In this document: piece after piece, positions 18,145-26,199 of the stretch
Layout: every line of letters begins with the position of its first letter
Position numbering within the stretch: the stretch's first letter is position 1
The notes under the pieces: generated by a model
Database searches by the model: none
What the model was told of the DNA's origin: nothing
Seen by the model: the letters and a program-made list of their open reading frames with translations, nothing else
Position numbers and translations under genes: made by a program
NCBI RefSeq assembly: GCF_003330765.1
Contig: NZ_CP024902.1
Span: 2,480,001 to 2,544,000 of the forward strand
DNA: 64,000 nt
Direction: 5' to 3'
Source: Burkholderia pyrrocinia
GTDB taxonomy: Bacteria > Pseudomonadota > Gammaproteobacteria > Burkholderiales > Burkholderiaceae

Positions 18145-19641
18145 TCAGCGACGCTTCGGCAATGCGGCCAGCGCATCGAGCGCGCGGCCCCGCGCGGCCG
18201 CATGATCGACGAGCGGCACCGGATAGTCGACGCCGAGCCGCACGCCGGCCGCGTCGAGTTGCAGCGGCGACGCTTCCCACGGCGCATGGATCGACGCAGT
18301 GTCGAGGCCCGCGAGTTCGGGCACCCAGCGCCGCACATACGCGCCGTCCGGGTCGAACTTCCGGCCCTGTGCGACCGGATTGAAGATGCGGAAATATGGC
18401 GCGGCGTCGGCGCCGCAACCGGCCACCCATTGCCAGCTCGCCGCGTTGTTCGCGGGATCGGCGTCGACCAGCGTATCCCAGAACCACGTTTCGCCCGCGC
18501 GCCAGTCGACCAGCAGATGCTTGACGAGGAACGACGCGACGACCATCCGTACGCGGTTGTGCATCCAGCCGGTCGTCCACAGCTCGCGCAAGCCCGCATC
18601 GACGAGCGGATAGCCGGTCAGCCCGCGCTGCCATGCGCGCAGTGCGGCGGGATCATCGCGCCATGGCATCGCGTCGAACTGCGCGCGGAAGTTGTCGGTC
18701 GCGAGCGCCGAAAAGTGGTACAGCAGCGCGTAGCTGAATTCGCGCCAGCCGAGCTCGCTCAGGAACTTGTCGGCACCCGCAGCGCACGCCGCGCCGCCCG
18801 CGTGAGCGGCGCCCTGCACCGCGTGCCACACCTGTCGCGGCGACACGTTGCCGAAGCGCAGAAACGGCGACAGCCGGCTCGTCGCGGGCCGGTCGGGACG
18901 GTCGCGCGCATCCGCATAGCCGGCGAGCGATGCCGTCAGGAACGCGTCGAGCCGTTCGTGCGCGCCGGCTTCGTCGGGCGCCGGCCACGCGTCGCGCAGG
19001 CCGCCGGCCCAGTCCGGCACGGGCGGGCGCAGCGCAAGCGCGTCGAGCGCCAGCGCGCGGTCACGCACGGCTGCCGGCCACGGATGAAACACGATCCGTT
19101 CGGGTTCCGGCAGCGGCGCGACAACGGCGCGATCGCGGCGCGCCGCGCGCCAGTACGCGGTGAACACCTGGTACGGCGCGCCGCTGCCCGTCAGCACCTC
19201 CCACGGCTCGTTCAGCAGGCTGCCGTTGCTGCTCTCGACCGTGACGCCGCGCGCCCTGAGCGACGCCTTCAGCGCGGCGTCTGCATCGCGCTGCGGCTGC
19301 GCATAGCGGCGGTTCCAGTACACGGCTTCCGCGCCCGTGTCGTGCACGATGCGCTCGATCTCGCGCGGCGCATCGCCGCGCAACAGCAGCAGGCGCCCGC
19401 CATGACGCGCGAGCGCGGCGTCGAGCCCGGCCAGCGACCCGTGCAGCCACCAGCGCGCCGCGCCGCCCAGCGGACGCCCCGCGCCGTCGCCCGTATCGTC
19501 GACGAACACGCACACGAGCGGCCGGCCGGACGCAACCGCGCGCGTCAGCGCAGGCTGGTCGGTCACGCGCAGATCGTCGCGGAACCAGACGATCGCGGGA
19601 GCAACGGACGACTTGGCGGGCACGGGCACCTCGATGCTCAA
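18145..19641 (-). CDS. phrB: Deoxyribodipyrimidine photolyase (CPD class I)
   Basis: Light-driven repair of cyclobutane pyrimidine dimers using FADH- and, probably, a folate antenna. About 498 residues. The N-terminal Rossmann antenna domain (AIVWFRDDLRVTDQPAL) is followed by the helical FAD domain: TSRLSPFLRFGNVSPRQVW, FLSELGWREFSYALLYH, the Trp-bearing WMHNRVRMVVASFLVKHLL, and WQWVAGCGADAAPYFRIFNP. No ATG fits; I start at TTG 19639-19641, with GTG at 19627-19629 as an alternative. Longer upstream frame is not plausible. Convergent with the MFS/small-protein unit. Confidence 0.92.
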   Translation of the reverse strand: MSIEVPVPAKSSVAPAIVWFRDDLRVTDQPALTRAVASGRPLVCVFVDDTGDGAGRPLGGAARWWLHGSLAGLDAALARHGGRLLLLRGDAPREIERIVHDTGAEAVYWNRRYAQPQRDADAALKASLRARGVTVESSNGSLLNEPWEVLTGSGAPYQVFTAYWRAARRDRAVVAPLPEPERIVFHPWPAAVRDRALALDALALRPPVPDWAGGLRDAWPAPDEAGAHERLDAFLTASLAGYADARDRPDRPATSRLSPFLRFGNVSPRQVWHAVQGAAHAGGAACAAGADKFLSELGWREFSYALLYHFSALATDNFRAQFDAMPWRDDPAALRAWQRGLTGYPLVDAGLRELWTTGWMHNRVRMVVASFLVKHLLVDWRAGETWFWDTLVDADPANNAASWQWVAGCGADAAPYFRIFNPVAQGRKFDPDGAYVRRWVPELAGLDTASIHAPWEASPLQLDAAGVRLGVDYPVPLVDHAAARGRALDALAALPKRR

Positions 19642-19754
19642 AGCGGAACGGGACACGTATTGTCGCGGCTGCGCCGCGCGGTGTCGACGCTCGACGCGCC
19701 GTGGCCGATGACGTTCACGGCAATCGCACCGCGTCGCACGACCGGTGAAACGCC

Positions 19755-19799
19755 TTAGTCCATTCCGACGATTCTCCGCCGCGTGCGCCGGCCTACGCT
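19755..19799 (+). promoter_or_regulatory. Putative activator site and -10 before the SRPBCC/NTF2-like pair
   Basis: TTAGTCCATTCCGACGA (19755-19771) matches the 17-mer at the cysD/DUF1214 divergent promoter in 14 positions. A -10-like TACGCT follows at 19794-19799, giving an estimated start near 19806 and placing the dyad centre close to -42. The leader before the ATG at 19949 would be about 140 bases. Confidence 0.6.
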
Positions 19800-19948
19800 C
19801 GATGTCGGGTACACCGCGATGCGCGGCACGTGCCGTGCCGATACCGGCACCCCCAACCATACGCGCCGGCCAATGCTGGCGCGGACCCTTCCGACCGCTG
19901 CGGCGCCCGGCACCCGGGCGCGCTCGCAGCCTCACCCGATACGCCGCC

Positions 19949-20428
19949 ATGACCAAACCCTCGAATCTCGTCACCTCGATCACCGTCGACATCGACGCGC
20001 CGGCCTCCGTCGTCTGGGAAGTGCTGACCGACTTCCCGCGCTACGGCGAATGGAACACGTTTTGCGTCGGCTTCGAAACGACCGGCAAGCTCGGCGATTT
20101 CGTGCACATGCAGGTTCGCATTCCGGGCACGGAGACCGTGATTCCCGTCAGCGAGATTCTCGTCGCCTGCGAGCCCGAGCGCCTGCTGTCGTGGGAGCAG
20201 CGCCCGACCGACGACAACAAGGACGCCGCGCGCCGCGACCAGTACATCGACGCCGACGGCGCCGAGCGCTGCCGCTATGTCACGACCGACCAGTTCCTCG
20301 GCGTCAACGCGGACACGATCATGCAGCACCACGGTGCGTGGGTGAAACAGGGCTTCGACCAGTGCGCGCGCGACGTGAAGCAGCGCGCCGAAGCGCTGCA
20401 TGCGGCGCGCCGGCGCAACAGCGCGTGA
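19949..20428 (+). CDS. SRPBCC-fold (polyketide cyclase/START-like) protein
   Basis: 159-residue single-domain protein with the helix-grip fold signature IDAPASVVWEVLTDFPRYGEWNTF at its N terminus, and the late WVKQGFDQCARDVKQR helix. Members bind hydrophobic ligands in an internal cavity. Some are cyclases, most are of unknown role. The start is the ATG at 19949. It is followed after 13 bases by an NTF2-like gene and preceded by the motif shared with the sulfotransferase locus, so I infer a ligand-binding or isomerising role on the same substrate. No catalytic residues can be assigned. Confidence 0.75.
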   Translation: MTKPSNLVTSITVDIDAPASVVWEVLTDFPRYGEWNTFCVGFETTGKLGDFVHMQVRIPGTETVIPVSEILVACEPERLLSWEQRPTDDNKDAARRDQYIDADGAERCRYVTTDQFLGVNADTIMQHHGAWVKQGFDQCARDVKQRAEALHAARRRNSA

Positions 20429-20441
20429 CCGGGAGCGGCCG

Positions 20442-20894
20442 ATGCCCGATCTGCAAACGCTCTCCGACCATCACGACATCCGCGAACTGATCGTCGCGTA
20501 TTCGAGTGCGATCGATACGCGCGACTTCGACGCGCTCGATGCGGTGTTCACGCCCGATGCGGCGATCGACTATCGCGCGATGGGCGGCATCGCCGGCCGC
20601 TATCCGGACGTGAAGGCCTGGCTGCGCACCGTGCTGCCGCAGTTTCCGCAGTACCAGCACATGGTCGGCAACCTGTCGGTCCGGCTCGACGGCGATACCG
20701 CGCGCGGCCGCACGATCTGCTTCAATCCGATGGAAATCGCGCTGCCGGACGGCGGCACGCAGGTGATGTTTCTCGGGCTGTGGTACGTCGACCGGCTCGT
20801 GCGCACCGCGCAGGGCTGGCGCATCGCCGAGCGCGTCGAGGAGCGCTGTTACGGCCACAACGTGCCGGCCGTACTCGCGGGCGCGACCGGCTGA
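20442..20894 (+). CDS. SnoaL/NTF2-like small-cavity protein
   Basis: 150-residue cone-shaped alpha+beta barrel protein of the SnoaL-like (NTF2 superfamily) type. Features are the N-terminal helices HHDIRELIVAYSSAIDTRDFDALDAVFTPDAAIDY and the strands FLGLWYVDRLVRTAQGWRIAERVEER. Relatives include steroid isomerases, dehydratases and ring-hydroxylating dioxygenase small subunits, as well as inactive ligand binders. The start at 20442 is 13 bases after the SRPBCC stop, so the two form an operon. It faces the DHH gene tail to tail. Function not assigned. Confidence 0.75.
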   Translation: MPDLQTLSDHHDIRELIVAYSSAIDTRDFDALDAVFTPDAAIDYRAMGGIAGRYPDVKAWLRTVLPQFPQYQHMVGNLSVRLDGDTARGRTICFNPMEIALPDGGTQVMFLGLWYVDRLVRTAQGWRIAERVEERCYGHNVPAVLAGATG

Positions 20895-20957
20895 TCCGGC
20901 CGCGACGCGCGCGCCGTGCCATGGCGGCACGGCGCGCGCGTCGCCAATATCGTTTCG

Positions 20958-21938
20958 TCAATCGAGCCGGAACGCCGCCTCGAAACGCGCGACGAACGCG
21001 TCGAACTCGGCTTCCGGCAGATGGTTGATGCCGCCCGCGCGCTTGCGCCCGCCGCCGGTCGGAAAGCCGCGGCAGAACTCGTCGGCGCCGAGCGGCCGGC
21101 CGTCGGGCACGCGCACGCTGACGACGAGCCCGCCGTCCGCGCGCGGCGACAGCACCGCGAGCGCCGCATGCGGCGCGTTGCGCATCCGCTCGTTTGCGAG
21201 CATGCCCGTCGCGCGCCGCGCCCACGGATGATCGGGCATCCGTACCAGCGTCGCGCCCGGCACCTCGCGCAGCGGCGCGAGCGCGCATGCGCGCGCCATG
21301 TCATCGCGGTAGCCGTCGCGCAGCGCGGCGAACACGGCGGTCTCGCGCACGAAATCGAGCGGATCGACGCATGGCAACATCGCGTCGGCGAGCGCCGCCG
21401 GATCGAAGTGCAGATCGCCGACGCAATCGCCGTACGCGTTGTAGTTCAGGTAGAGCCCGAGTTCAGCGAGCGTGCCACGCTCGGCCTCGTCGATCCCGTG
21501 CTTGCGCGCGAGCGCGCCGCCGAGCGCCGGCAGTTCATCGCCGAATGCCGCGACGATCGCCCAGCGCACGTGCCGGCCGCCGAGATAGCGGTCCACGAGC
21601 ACGCTCGTGCAGACGTCGGCCGCCGTGTCGATATGCGTATCGAAGCGCGGATCGTCGGGCAGCTCGCCGGCGAAGTGATGGTCGAAATAGCGGACCGTCG
21701 CGCCGCTGCGCAGCAGCCGCGCGCACGCGTCGCGGTTCTGGTCGTGCGACACGTCGAGCACGGTGACGATGTCGCCTGCCCGCGCGTCGATCCGCTCGAG
21801 CAGCTTGATGTCGCGCTTCACGCCGGTCACGAGCGTGCCGCGCCCGCCCTCCGCGAGCCGCAGTTGCTGGAGCGCGCACAGGCCGTCCGCGTCGCCGTTG
21901 AACGCGAAGAAATGCCGCGTGTGTGGGTTGTCCTGCAT
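20958..21938 (-). CDS. DHH-family phosphoesterase
   Basis: 326-residue member of the DHH superfamily of Mn-dependent phosphoesterases. Motif I is NGDADG (residues 14-19), the second Asp is in VLDVSHD, the signature YFDHHF gives DHH at 86-88, and motif IV is in IDTAADVCTS. A DHHA1-type GGGRKRAGG substrate loop lies near residue 300. Relatives include nanoRNases and pAp phosphatases (NrnA). It starts 17 bases after the SDR gene and closes the operon that contains a sulfotransferase. A role in removing 3',5'-pAp, the by-product of sulfotransfer, is my inference. Confidence 0.8.
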   Translation of the reverse strand: MQDNPHTRHFFAFNGDADGLCALQQLRLAEGGRGTLVTGVKRDIKLLERIDARAGDIVTVLDVSHDQNRDACARLLRSGATVRYFDHHFAGELPDDPRFDTHIDTAADVCTSVLVDRYLGGRHVRWAIVAAFGDELPALGGALARKHGIDEAERGTLAELGLYLNYNAYGDCVGDLHFDPAALADAMLPCVDPLDFVRETAVFAALRDGYRDDMARACALAPLREVPGATLVRMPDHPWARRATGMLANERMRNAPHAALAVLSPRADGGLVVSVRVPDGRPLGADEFCRGFPTGGGRKRAGGINHLPEAEFDAFVARFEAAFRLD

Positions 21939-21955
21939 GATCCGTTACTCCATCG

Positions 21956-22747
21956 TCAAGGCATGAAATCGCCGCCGTTCGCGTCGAGCGTCGCGCCCGT
22001 CACCGCGTTCGCATAGTCCGACGCGAGGAACAGCGCCGCGCGCGCGCAATCGTCGTCGGTCGGCAGCTTCGCGAGCGCGATGTTCGACGCGATCGGCGCG
22101 ATGATCTGCTCCTCCGTCATCCCGTATTCGTCCGCCGCCTGGCGGAAATACGTCTGCGTCGGCACGCCCCACATCCAGCCCATGTGGATGCTGTTCGCGC
22201 GAATACCGTGCACGCCGAGTTCGCGCGCCAGGTATTTTGCCGCAACGGCGAGCGCCCCCTTCGATACAGCGTAGCCGGCTTCCCCTGCAAAAGGCTTGCG
22301 GGTCGCCTGCGTGTTGATCATCACGATCGCGCCACGCTGCTGCCGCTTCATGTGCGGCACGACTTCCTGCGTGAGCGCCATCGTGCCGAACACGTTGGTG
22401 TCGAACACCGTGCGCCAGCCGTCGAGGTCGGCTTCGTCCACCGGCTCCGGAAACGTGCCGTGCACGAACGCGCTGTTCACGAGCGCGTCGATCCGGCCGA
22501 AGCGCTCGACGGCCTGCGTCGCGAGCTGCCGGCATTGCGTGCGATCGGTGATGTCGGTCTTCATCTTCAGCACGTCGCAATCGACGCCAAGTTCGCGGAT
22601 CCGTGCTTCGGCGTCGTCGAGCTTTTCCATCGTGCGCGCCGCGACGACCACGCCGCGTGCGCCCTCGCGCGCGGCCTCGACGGCGAGCTTCACGCCGAGC
22701 CCCGGCCCGATCCCGGAAATCACGATGATCTTGTCCTTCAGCAACAT
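21956..22747 (-). CDS. Short-chain dehydrogenase/reductase
   Basis: Classical SDR of 263 residues, NAD(P)-dependent oxidoreductase acting on alcohol/carbonyl groups. The nucleotide-binding glycine motif is SGIGPGLG (variant of TGxxxGxG). The catalytic Tyr/Lys are in AGYAVSKGAL, and the C-terminal signature is TGATLDANGGDF. The aspartate-rich LKMKTDITDR segment follows strand 3. The start is the ATG at 22745-22747. Between the sulfotransferase (41 bases) and DHH gene (17 bases) in one operon, it probably interconverts the hydroxyl/keto group of the molecule being sulfonated. Confidence 0.85.
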   Translation of the reverse strand: MLLKDKIIVISGIGPGLGVKLAVEAAREGARGVVVAARTMEKLDDAEARIRELGVDCDVLKMKTDITDRTQCRQLATQAVERFGRIDALVNSAFVHGTFPEPVDEADLDGWRTVFDTNVFGTMALTQEVVPHMKRQQRGAIVMINTQATRKPFAGEAGYAVSKGALAVAAKYLARELGVHGIRANSIHMGWMWGVPTQTYFRQAADEYGMTEEQIIAPIASNIALAKLPTDDDCARAALFLASDYANAVTGATLDANGGDFMP

Positions 22748-22788
22748 GGGTTGTCTCCTGGTTGTCGTTCGTCTCGCGGGCGCCGCCG

Positions 22789-23982
22789 TCAACCGGCCGC
22801 CCGCAGATGCCGCGCGCGATACGCGGCGAAGTCGCGCGCGAGCTGCGCATCGGTGAAGCCGAAGCGTGCGATCGAATAGTCGTGCGCGGCGCGCTTGTCG
22901 CGGCCGTTGCGCGCCATCCAGTCCGTCATCGCCGCGCGCTGCCGCGCATCGAGCGGCATGCCGGCGAAACCGTACACGGCCTCCACGACGCCGAGCGGAT
23001 TCGAGACGGTGTCCTCGAAACGCACGTCGAGGAACCGGTCGGCCGGCAGCGCGTCGCGCGCCGTCATCGCCGCGCCGATCGCGCGCGCCATTCCCGCGCT
23101 CCACTGCGCGCCGACGGCGAGCGGATCCGGATCGTCCGCATACATCTGCCACAACGTGTGCGCCATGCTCGCCATCGACGGAATCGTCTGCGCCGGATCG
23201 CGGTGCGTGAGCACGACCTGCGCGCGCGGAAACACGCAGCACAACACGTCGAGCGCATGCAGGTGCTGCGGCGTCTTCAGCAGCCAGCGCTCGGCCGGCG
23301 CGACGCCGCGCCGCGCCTTCTGCCACTGCAGGAACTGCAGCATGCGCTTCAGGTACGTGTAGACCGGCGTGAGATCCTGCTTCGCGAGCCACGCCGTATA
23401 GCCCGGCACGTTCGCGTAAGAATCCATCGCGCACACGAACGCGTGCTCCATCAGCATGAACTCCTCGTCGGCGAGCATCGCGTCTAGCGGATGGATCGTC
23501 AGGATCTGCGGAATGCAGTCGATCATCATCGCGACCTCGGCCTGCGCGCGCGCGATGCGCACGGTCGGCGCGTCGAGCGTCTCGCCGGCGAGCGGCGCCG
23601 GGTAGCGCGTTTCCCACCACGCGGCCGAATGAAAGCGCGGGTCGACGGCCAGCAGCCGCTGCAGCAGCGTCGTGCCCGTGCGCGGCAGGCCGACGATCAC
23701 GAGCGGATCGTCGATCGCGATGTCCGCGATCTCCGGATGACGCCGGAAGTAATCCTCGACGACGAGCCGGTTCACGAGCTGGCCGACGAGCTTCTCGCGC
23801 ATCATCGCCGCGCCGCGCGCGGACAGCTTCGCTTCGTCGATCAGCGACGCGCACATCACGTCGAGCGCCTCGCGATACGGCCCGTCGCCGAACGCGTTGA
23901 GCCCGCCCGTGCGTGACACGGCCTCGGCAATCAGCCCGTCGGCGTCAAGCAGCGTGCGGATCGAGTCGAGCGGTGCGTTCAT
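22789..23982 (-). CDS. PAPS-dependent sulfotransferase (Sulfotransfer_3 type)
   Basis: Predicted to move the sulfuryl group of PAPS to a hydroxyl or amine of a small molecule. 397 residues. The 5'-phosphosulfate-binding loop is VIVGLPRTGTTLL (about 95-107). The 3'-phosphate-binding segment is VVLTHRDPAQTIPSMASM (about 257-273), with LLKTPQHL between. The family resembles bacterial and mycobacterial Stf-type enzymes. Its start overlaps the DUF1214-like gene as ATGA (23979-23982). Divergently transcribed cysD-cysNC would supply PAPS. The acceptor is unknown. Confidence 0.85.
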   Translation of the reverse strand: MNAPLDSIRTLLDADGLIAEAVSRTGGLNAFGDGPYREALDVMCASLIDEAKLSARGAAMMREKLVGQLVNRLVVEDYFRRHPEIADIAIDDPLVIVGLPRTGTTLLQRLLAVDPRFHSAAWWETRYPAPLAGETLDAPTVRIARAQAEVAMMIDCIPQILTIHPLDAMLADEEFMLMEHAFVCAMDSYANVPGYTAWLAKQDLTPVYTYLKRMLQFLQWQKARRGVAPAERWLLKTPQHLHALDVLCCVFPRAQVVLTHRDPAQTIPSMASMAHTLWQMYADDPDPLAVGAQWSAGMARAIGAAMTARDALPADRFLDVRFEDTVSNPLGVVEAVYGFAGMPLDARQRAAMTDWMARNGRDKRAAHDYSIARFGFTDAQLARDFAAYRARHLRAAG

Positions 23983-25088
23983 ACGGCCTCCTTCAGCGTG
24001 GCGAGCTTCACGACGCGCGTGCGCGGATGCACGGGTTGCGCGGCACCGACCCAGCGCCAGCAGATCGTGCCGGTGCGATGCCCGGCCGTATCGAGCCAGT
24101 TCGCATCGCCCGGCTGCGATGCGGCGACGACCACCGTCACGCCGCCGCCGGCATTCGGCCGCGCGCTGTGCTTGTTCACGCAGATGTCGAAATGGCGGTA
24201 GTCGAGCGACTCCATCCAGTAGTTGTTGAGCTGCACGTTCCAGAAATCGCAGTTGGGCACCGTATCGACGTCGATCACGAGCGCTTCGTCGTCGGCCAGC
24301 GACCAGCACGAGTGGTAGTAGTAGATGTTCGGGTCGCCGCCGACCGACTGGCACAGCGCCTGGTCGGCGGGCGGCAGCGCGTTCACGTGCGACCGGTAGC
24401 TCGCGGCCCAGTCGGCGAACAACTTCGACGTCTGCTCGACGAACTGCGCGGCGCGCGTGAGGCCGCCCTGCAGCACGAGCGGGTCGAGCGGCGCCGGTCG
24501 GTCCTGCGCGCCGATGCGCTCGATCTTCAGTTGCGCGGGCGTCTCCGCGCGCCGGTCGAGGAAGGTCTGGCGCACCAGCAGCGCATTCGTGCCGGGCTCC
24601 ATGCGCACCCAGTTGCCGGCGCGCGGCGTTTCGCCCAGCACGATCTCGAAGCTGCCGTCCGGCGCGATCTCGAGCTGCTTCGCGTCGATAAAGCCCGTCT
24701 GCAGCATCTTGCCGTCGGTCTCGTAGCCGCCCTTCTGCGTGCCGAAGCTCAGGTACGCGACCGTGCCGCGCCGCCCCGTTACGCGGTATTCGCAGCGGCC
24801 GTCGAGGCGCGCGTACTGGTACAGGTTGTCGGGATTGTCGGCACCGATCTTCGCGGTCTCGTGCGACGGCGAGAAAAAGCCGGGCCATGCGCCGTCGGCA
24901 AACTCGACGTGCATTTCGAGCGCGATGCGCATCAGCCGGCTCAGGTAGCGGAACCCTTCCGCGCGCGTGAGCGGATCGTCCGGCGCCTCGGCGCGCAGGA
25001 TCTGTTGTCCGCTGCGTTTCAGGGTGTCGCAGAAATCGGCCCAGGTCTGGCCCGAAAGCAATTGCGTGGCACGTGTGTCGTCCGTCAT
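23979..25088 (-). CDS. DUF1214-like protein of unknown function
   Basis: 369-residue protein with no signal peptide. The C-terminal half resembles DUF1214: VPNCDFWNVQLNNYWMESLDYRH, then NWLDTAGHRTGTICWRWVG. The N-terminal part has RAEGFRYLSRLMRIALEMHVE, similar to the helical start of such proteins. These beta-rich proteins have no firm biochemical role, though they often sit near lipid or steroid metabolism genes. First gene of the sulfotransferase operon, overlapping it by 4 bases, so the products are probably made together. Its promoter shares a dyad with cysD. Confidence 0.65.
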   Translation of the reverse strand: MTDDTRATQLLSGQTWADFCDTLKRSGQQILRAEAPDDPLTRAEGFRYLSRLMRIALEMHVEFADGAWPGFFSPSHETAKIGADNPDNLYQYARLDGRCEYRVTGRRGTVAYLSFGTQKGGYETDGKMLQTGFIDAKQLEIAPDGSFEIVLGETPRAGNWVRMEPGTNALLVRQTFLDRRAETPAQLKIERIGAQDRPAPLDPLVLQGGLTRAAQFVEQTSKLFADWAASYRSHVNALPPADQALCQSVGGDPNIYYYHSCWSLADDEALVIDVDTVPNCDFWNVQLNNYWMESLDYRHFDICVNKHSARPNAGGGVTVVVAASQPGDANWLDTAGHRTGTICWRWVGAAQPVHPRTRVVKLATLKEAV

Positions 25089-25118
25089 GTGTCGTCTCCG
25101 CCGATGGTCGAGCGCTCA

Positions 25119-25235
25119 CCTTAAGCGCCGGCGCCGTGCGCCACTTCGTCCGGGTGGACTAAGGAAAGATCCGCTGCGCCGCCGCGCCGCGGTTTAGTCC
25201 ACCCGGACGAAGAGCGACATGCGCTGTGCTCGATA
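25119..25235. promoter_or_regulatory. Divergent promoter with 19-bp inverted repeat between DUF1214-like and cysD genes
   Basis: CTTCGTCCGGGTGGACTAA (25144-25162) and its exact reverse complement (25194-25212) are separated by 31 bp. Each arm is itself a dyad (TAGTCC, 4 bases, GGACGA). Reading outward, each is followed about 39-41 bases from its first T by a weak -10-like hexamer: TAAGGT on the minus strand and TACCGT on the plus strand. That puts each dyad near -42, a class II activator position. The LuxR-type protein at 28235 is the best candidate ligand. Confidence 0.7.
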
Positions 25236-25302
25236 CCGTTGGCGTCATGCACGAAACGCCGCACATGTCGCGCGGCGCCGGCATGAAACAAGGAGACGAA
25301 CG

Positions 25303-26199
25303 ATGTTGACCCACTTGGAGCGACTGGAGGCCGAAAGCATCCACATCATGCGCGAGGTGGTCGCGGAGAGCGAGAACCCGGTGATGCTGTATTCGATCGG
25401 CAAGGACAGCTCGGTCATGCTGCATCTCGCGATGAAGGCGTTCTACCCGGCGAAGCCGCCCTTTCCGCTGCTGCACGTCGATACGACCTGGAAGTTCCGC
25501 GAGATGATCGCGTTTCGCGACGAGACGGCCGCGCGCCTCGGCCTCGACCTGCGCGTGCACATCAACCCCGACGGCGTCGCGAACCACATCAACCCGTTCA
25601 CGCACGGCTCGGCCGTGCACACCGACGTGTGGAAGACCCAGGGCCTCAAGCAGGCGCTCGATCACTACGGCTTCGACGCCGCGTTCGGCGGCGCACGACG
25701 CGACGAAGAGAAGTCGCGCGCGAAGGAGCGCATCGTGTCGCTGCGCTCGGAGCAGCACCGCTGGGACCCGAAGCGCCAGCGCCCCGAACTCTGGTCGCTG
25801 TACAACGCGCGCAAGCGCAAGGGCGAAAGCCTGCGGGTGTTCCCGATCTCGAACTGGACCGAGCTGGACATCTGGCAGTACATCCAGCTTCACGCCATCC
25901 CGATCGTGCCGCTCTACTTCGCGAAGGTGCGGCCCGTCGTCGAGCGCGACGGCGCGCTGATCATGGTCGACGACGAACGCCTGCCGCTACGTGAAAGCGA
26001 AGTGCCGCAGATGCGCAAGGTGCGCTTTCGCACGCTCGGCTGCTACCCGCTGACGGGTGCGATCGACAGCGACGCGACGTCGCTCGACGACATCCTGCAG
26101 GAGATGCGCGAGACGCGCACGTCCGAGCGCCAGGGGCGGCTGATCGACAGCGATTCGGCCGGTTCGATGGAAAAGAAGAAACAGGAGGGCTATTTCTGA
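25303..26199 (+). CDS. cysD: Sulfate adenylyltransferase subunit 2
   Basis: Catalytic subunit of ATP sulfurylase, making APS from sulfate and ATP with the GTPase CysN. 298 residues of the PAPS-reductase/ATP-pyrophosphatase fold. The PP-loop is [12 protein letters not shown] (about residue 30); [16 protein letters not shown] and the C-terminal [17 protein letters not shown] end are typical CysD. The ATG at 25303 has AAGGAG 8 bases upstream. Overlaps cysNC by one base. The divergent sulfotransferase operon, rather than sulfite reductase genes, suggests dedicated PAPS supply. Confidence 0.95.
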   Translation: MLTHLERLEAESIHIMREVVAESENPVMLYSIGKDSSVMLHLAMKAFYPAKPPFPLLHVDTTWKFREMIAFRDETAARLGLDLRVHINPDGVANHINPFTHGSAVHTDVWKTQGLKQALDHYGFDAAFGGARRDEEKSRAKERIVSLRSEQHRWDPKRQRPELWSLYNARKRKGESLRVFPISNWTELDIWQYIQLHAIPIVPLYFAKVRPVVERDGALIMVDDERLPLRESEVPQMRKVRFRTLGCYPLTGAIDSDATSLDDILQEMRETRTSERQGRLIDSDSAGSMEKKKQEGYF

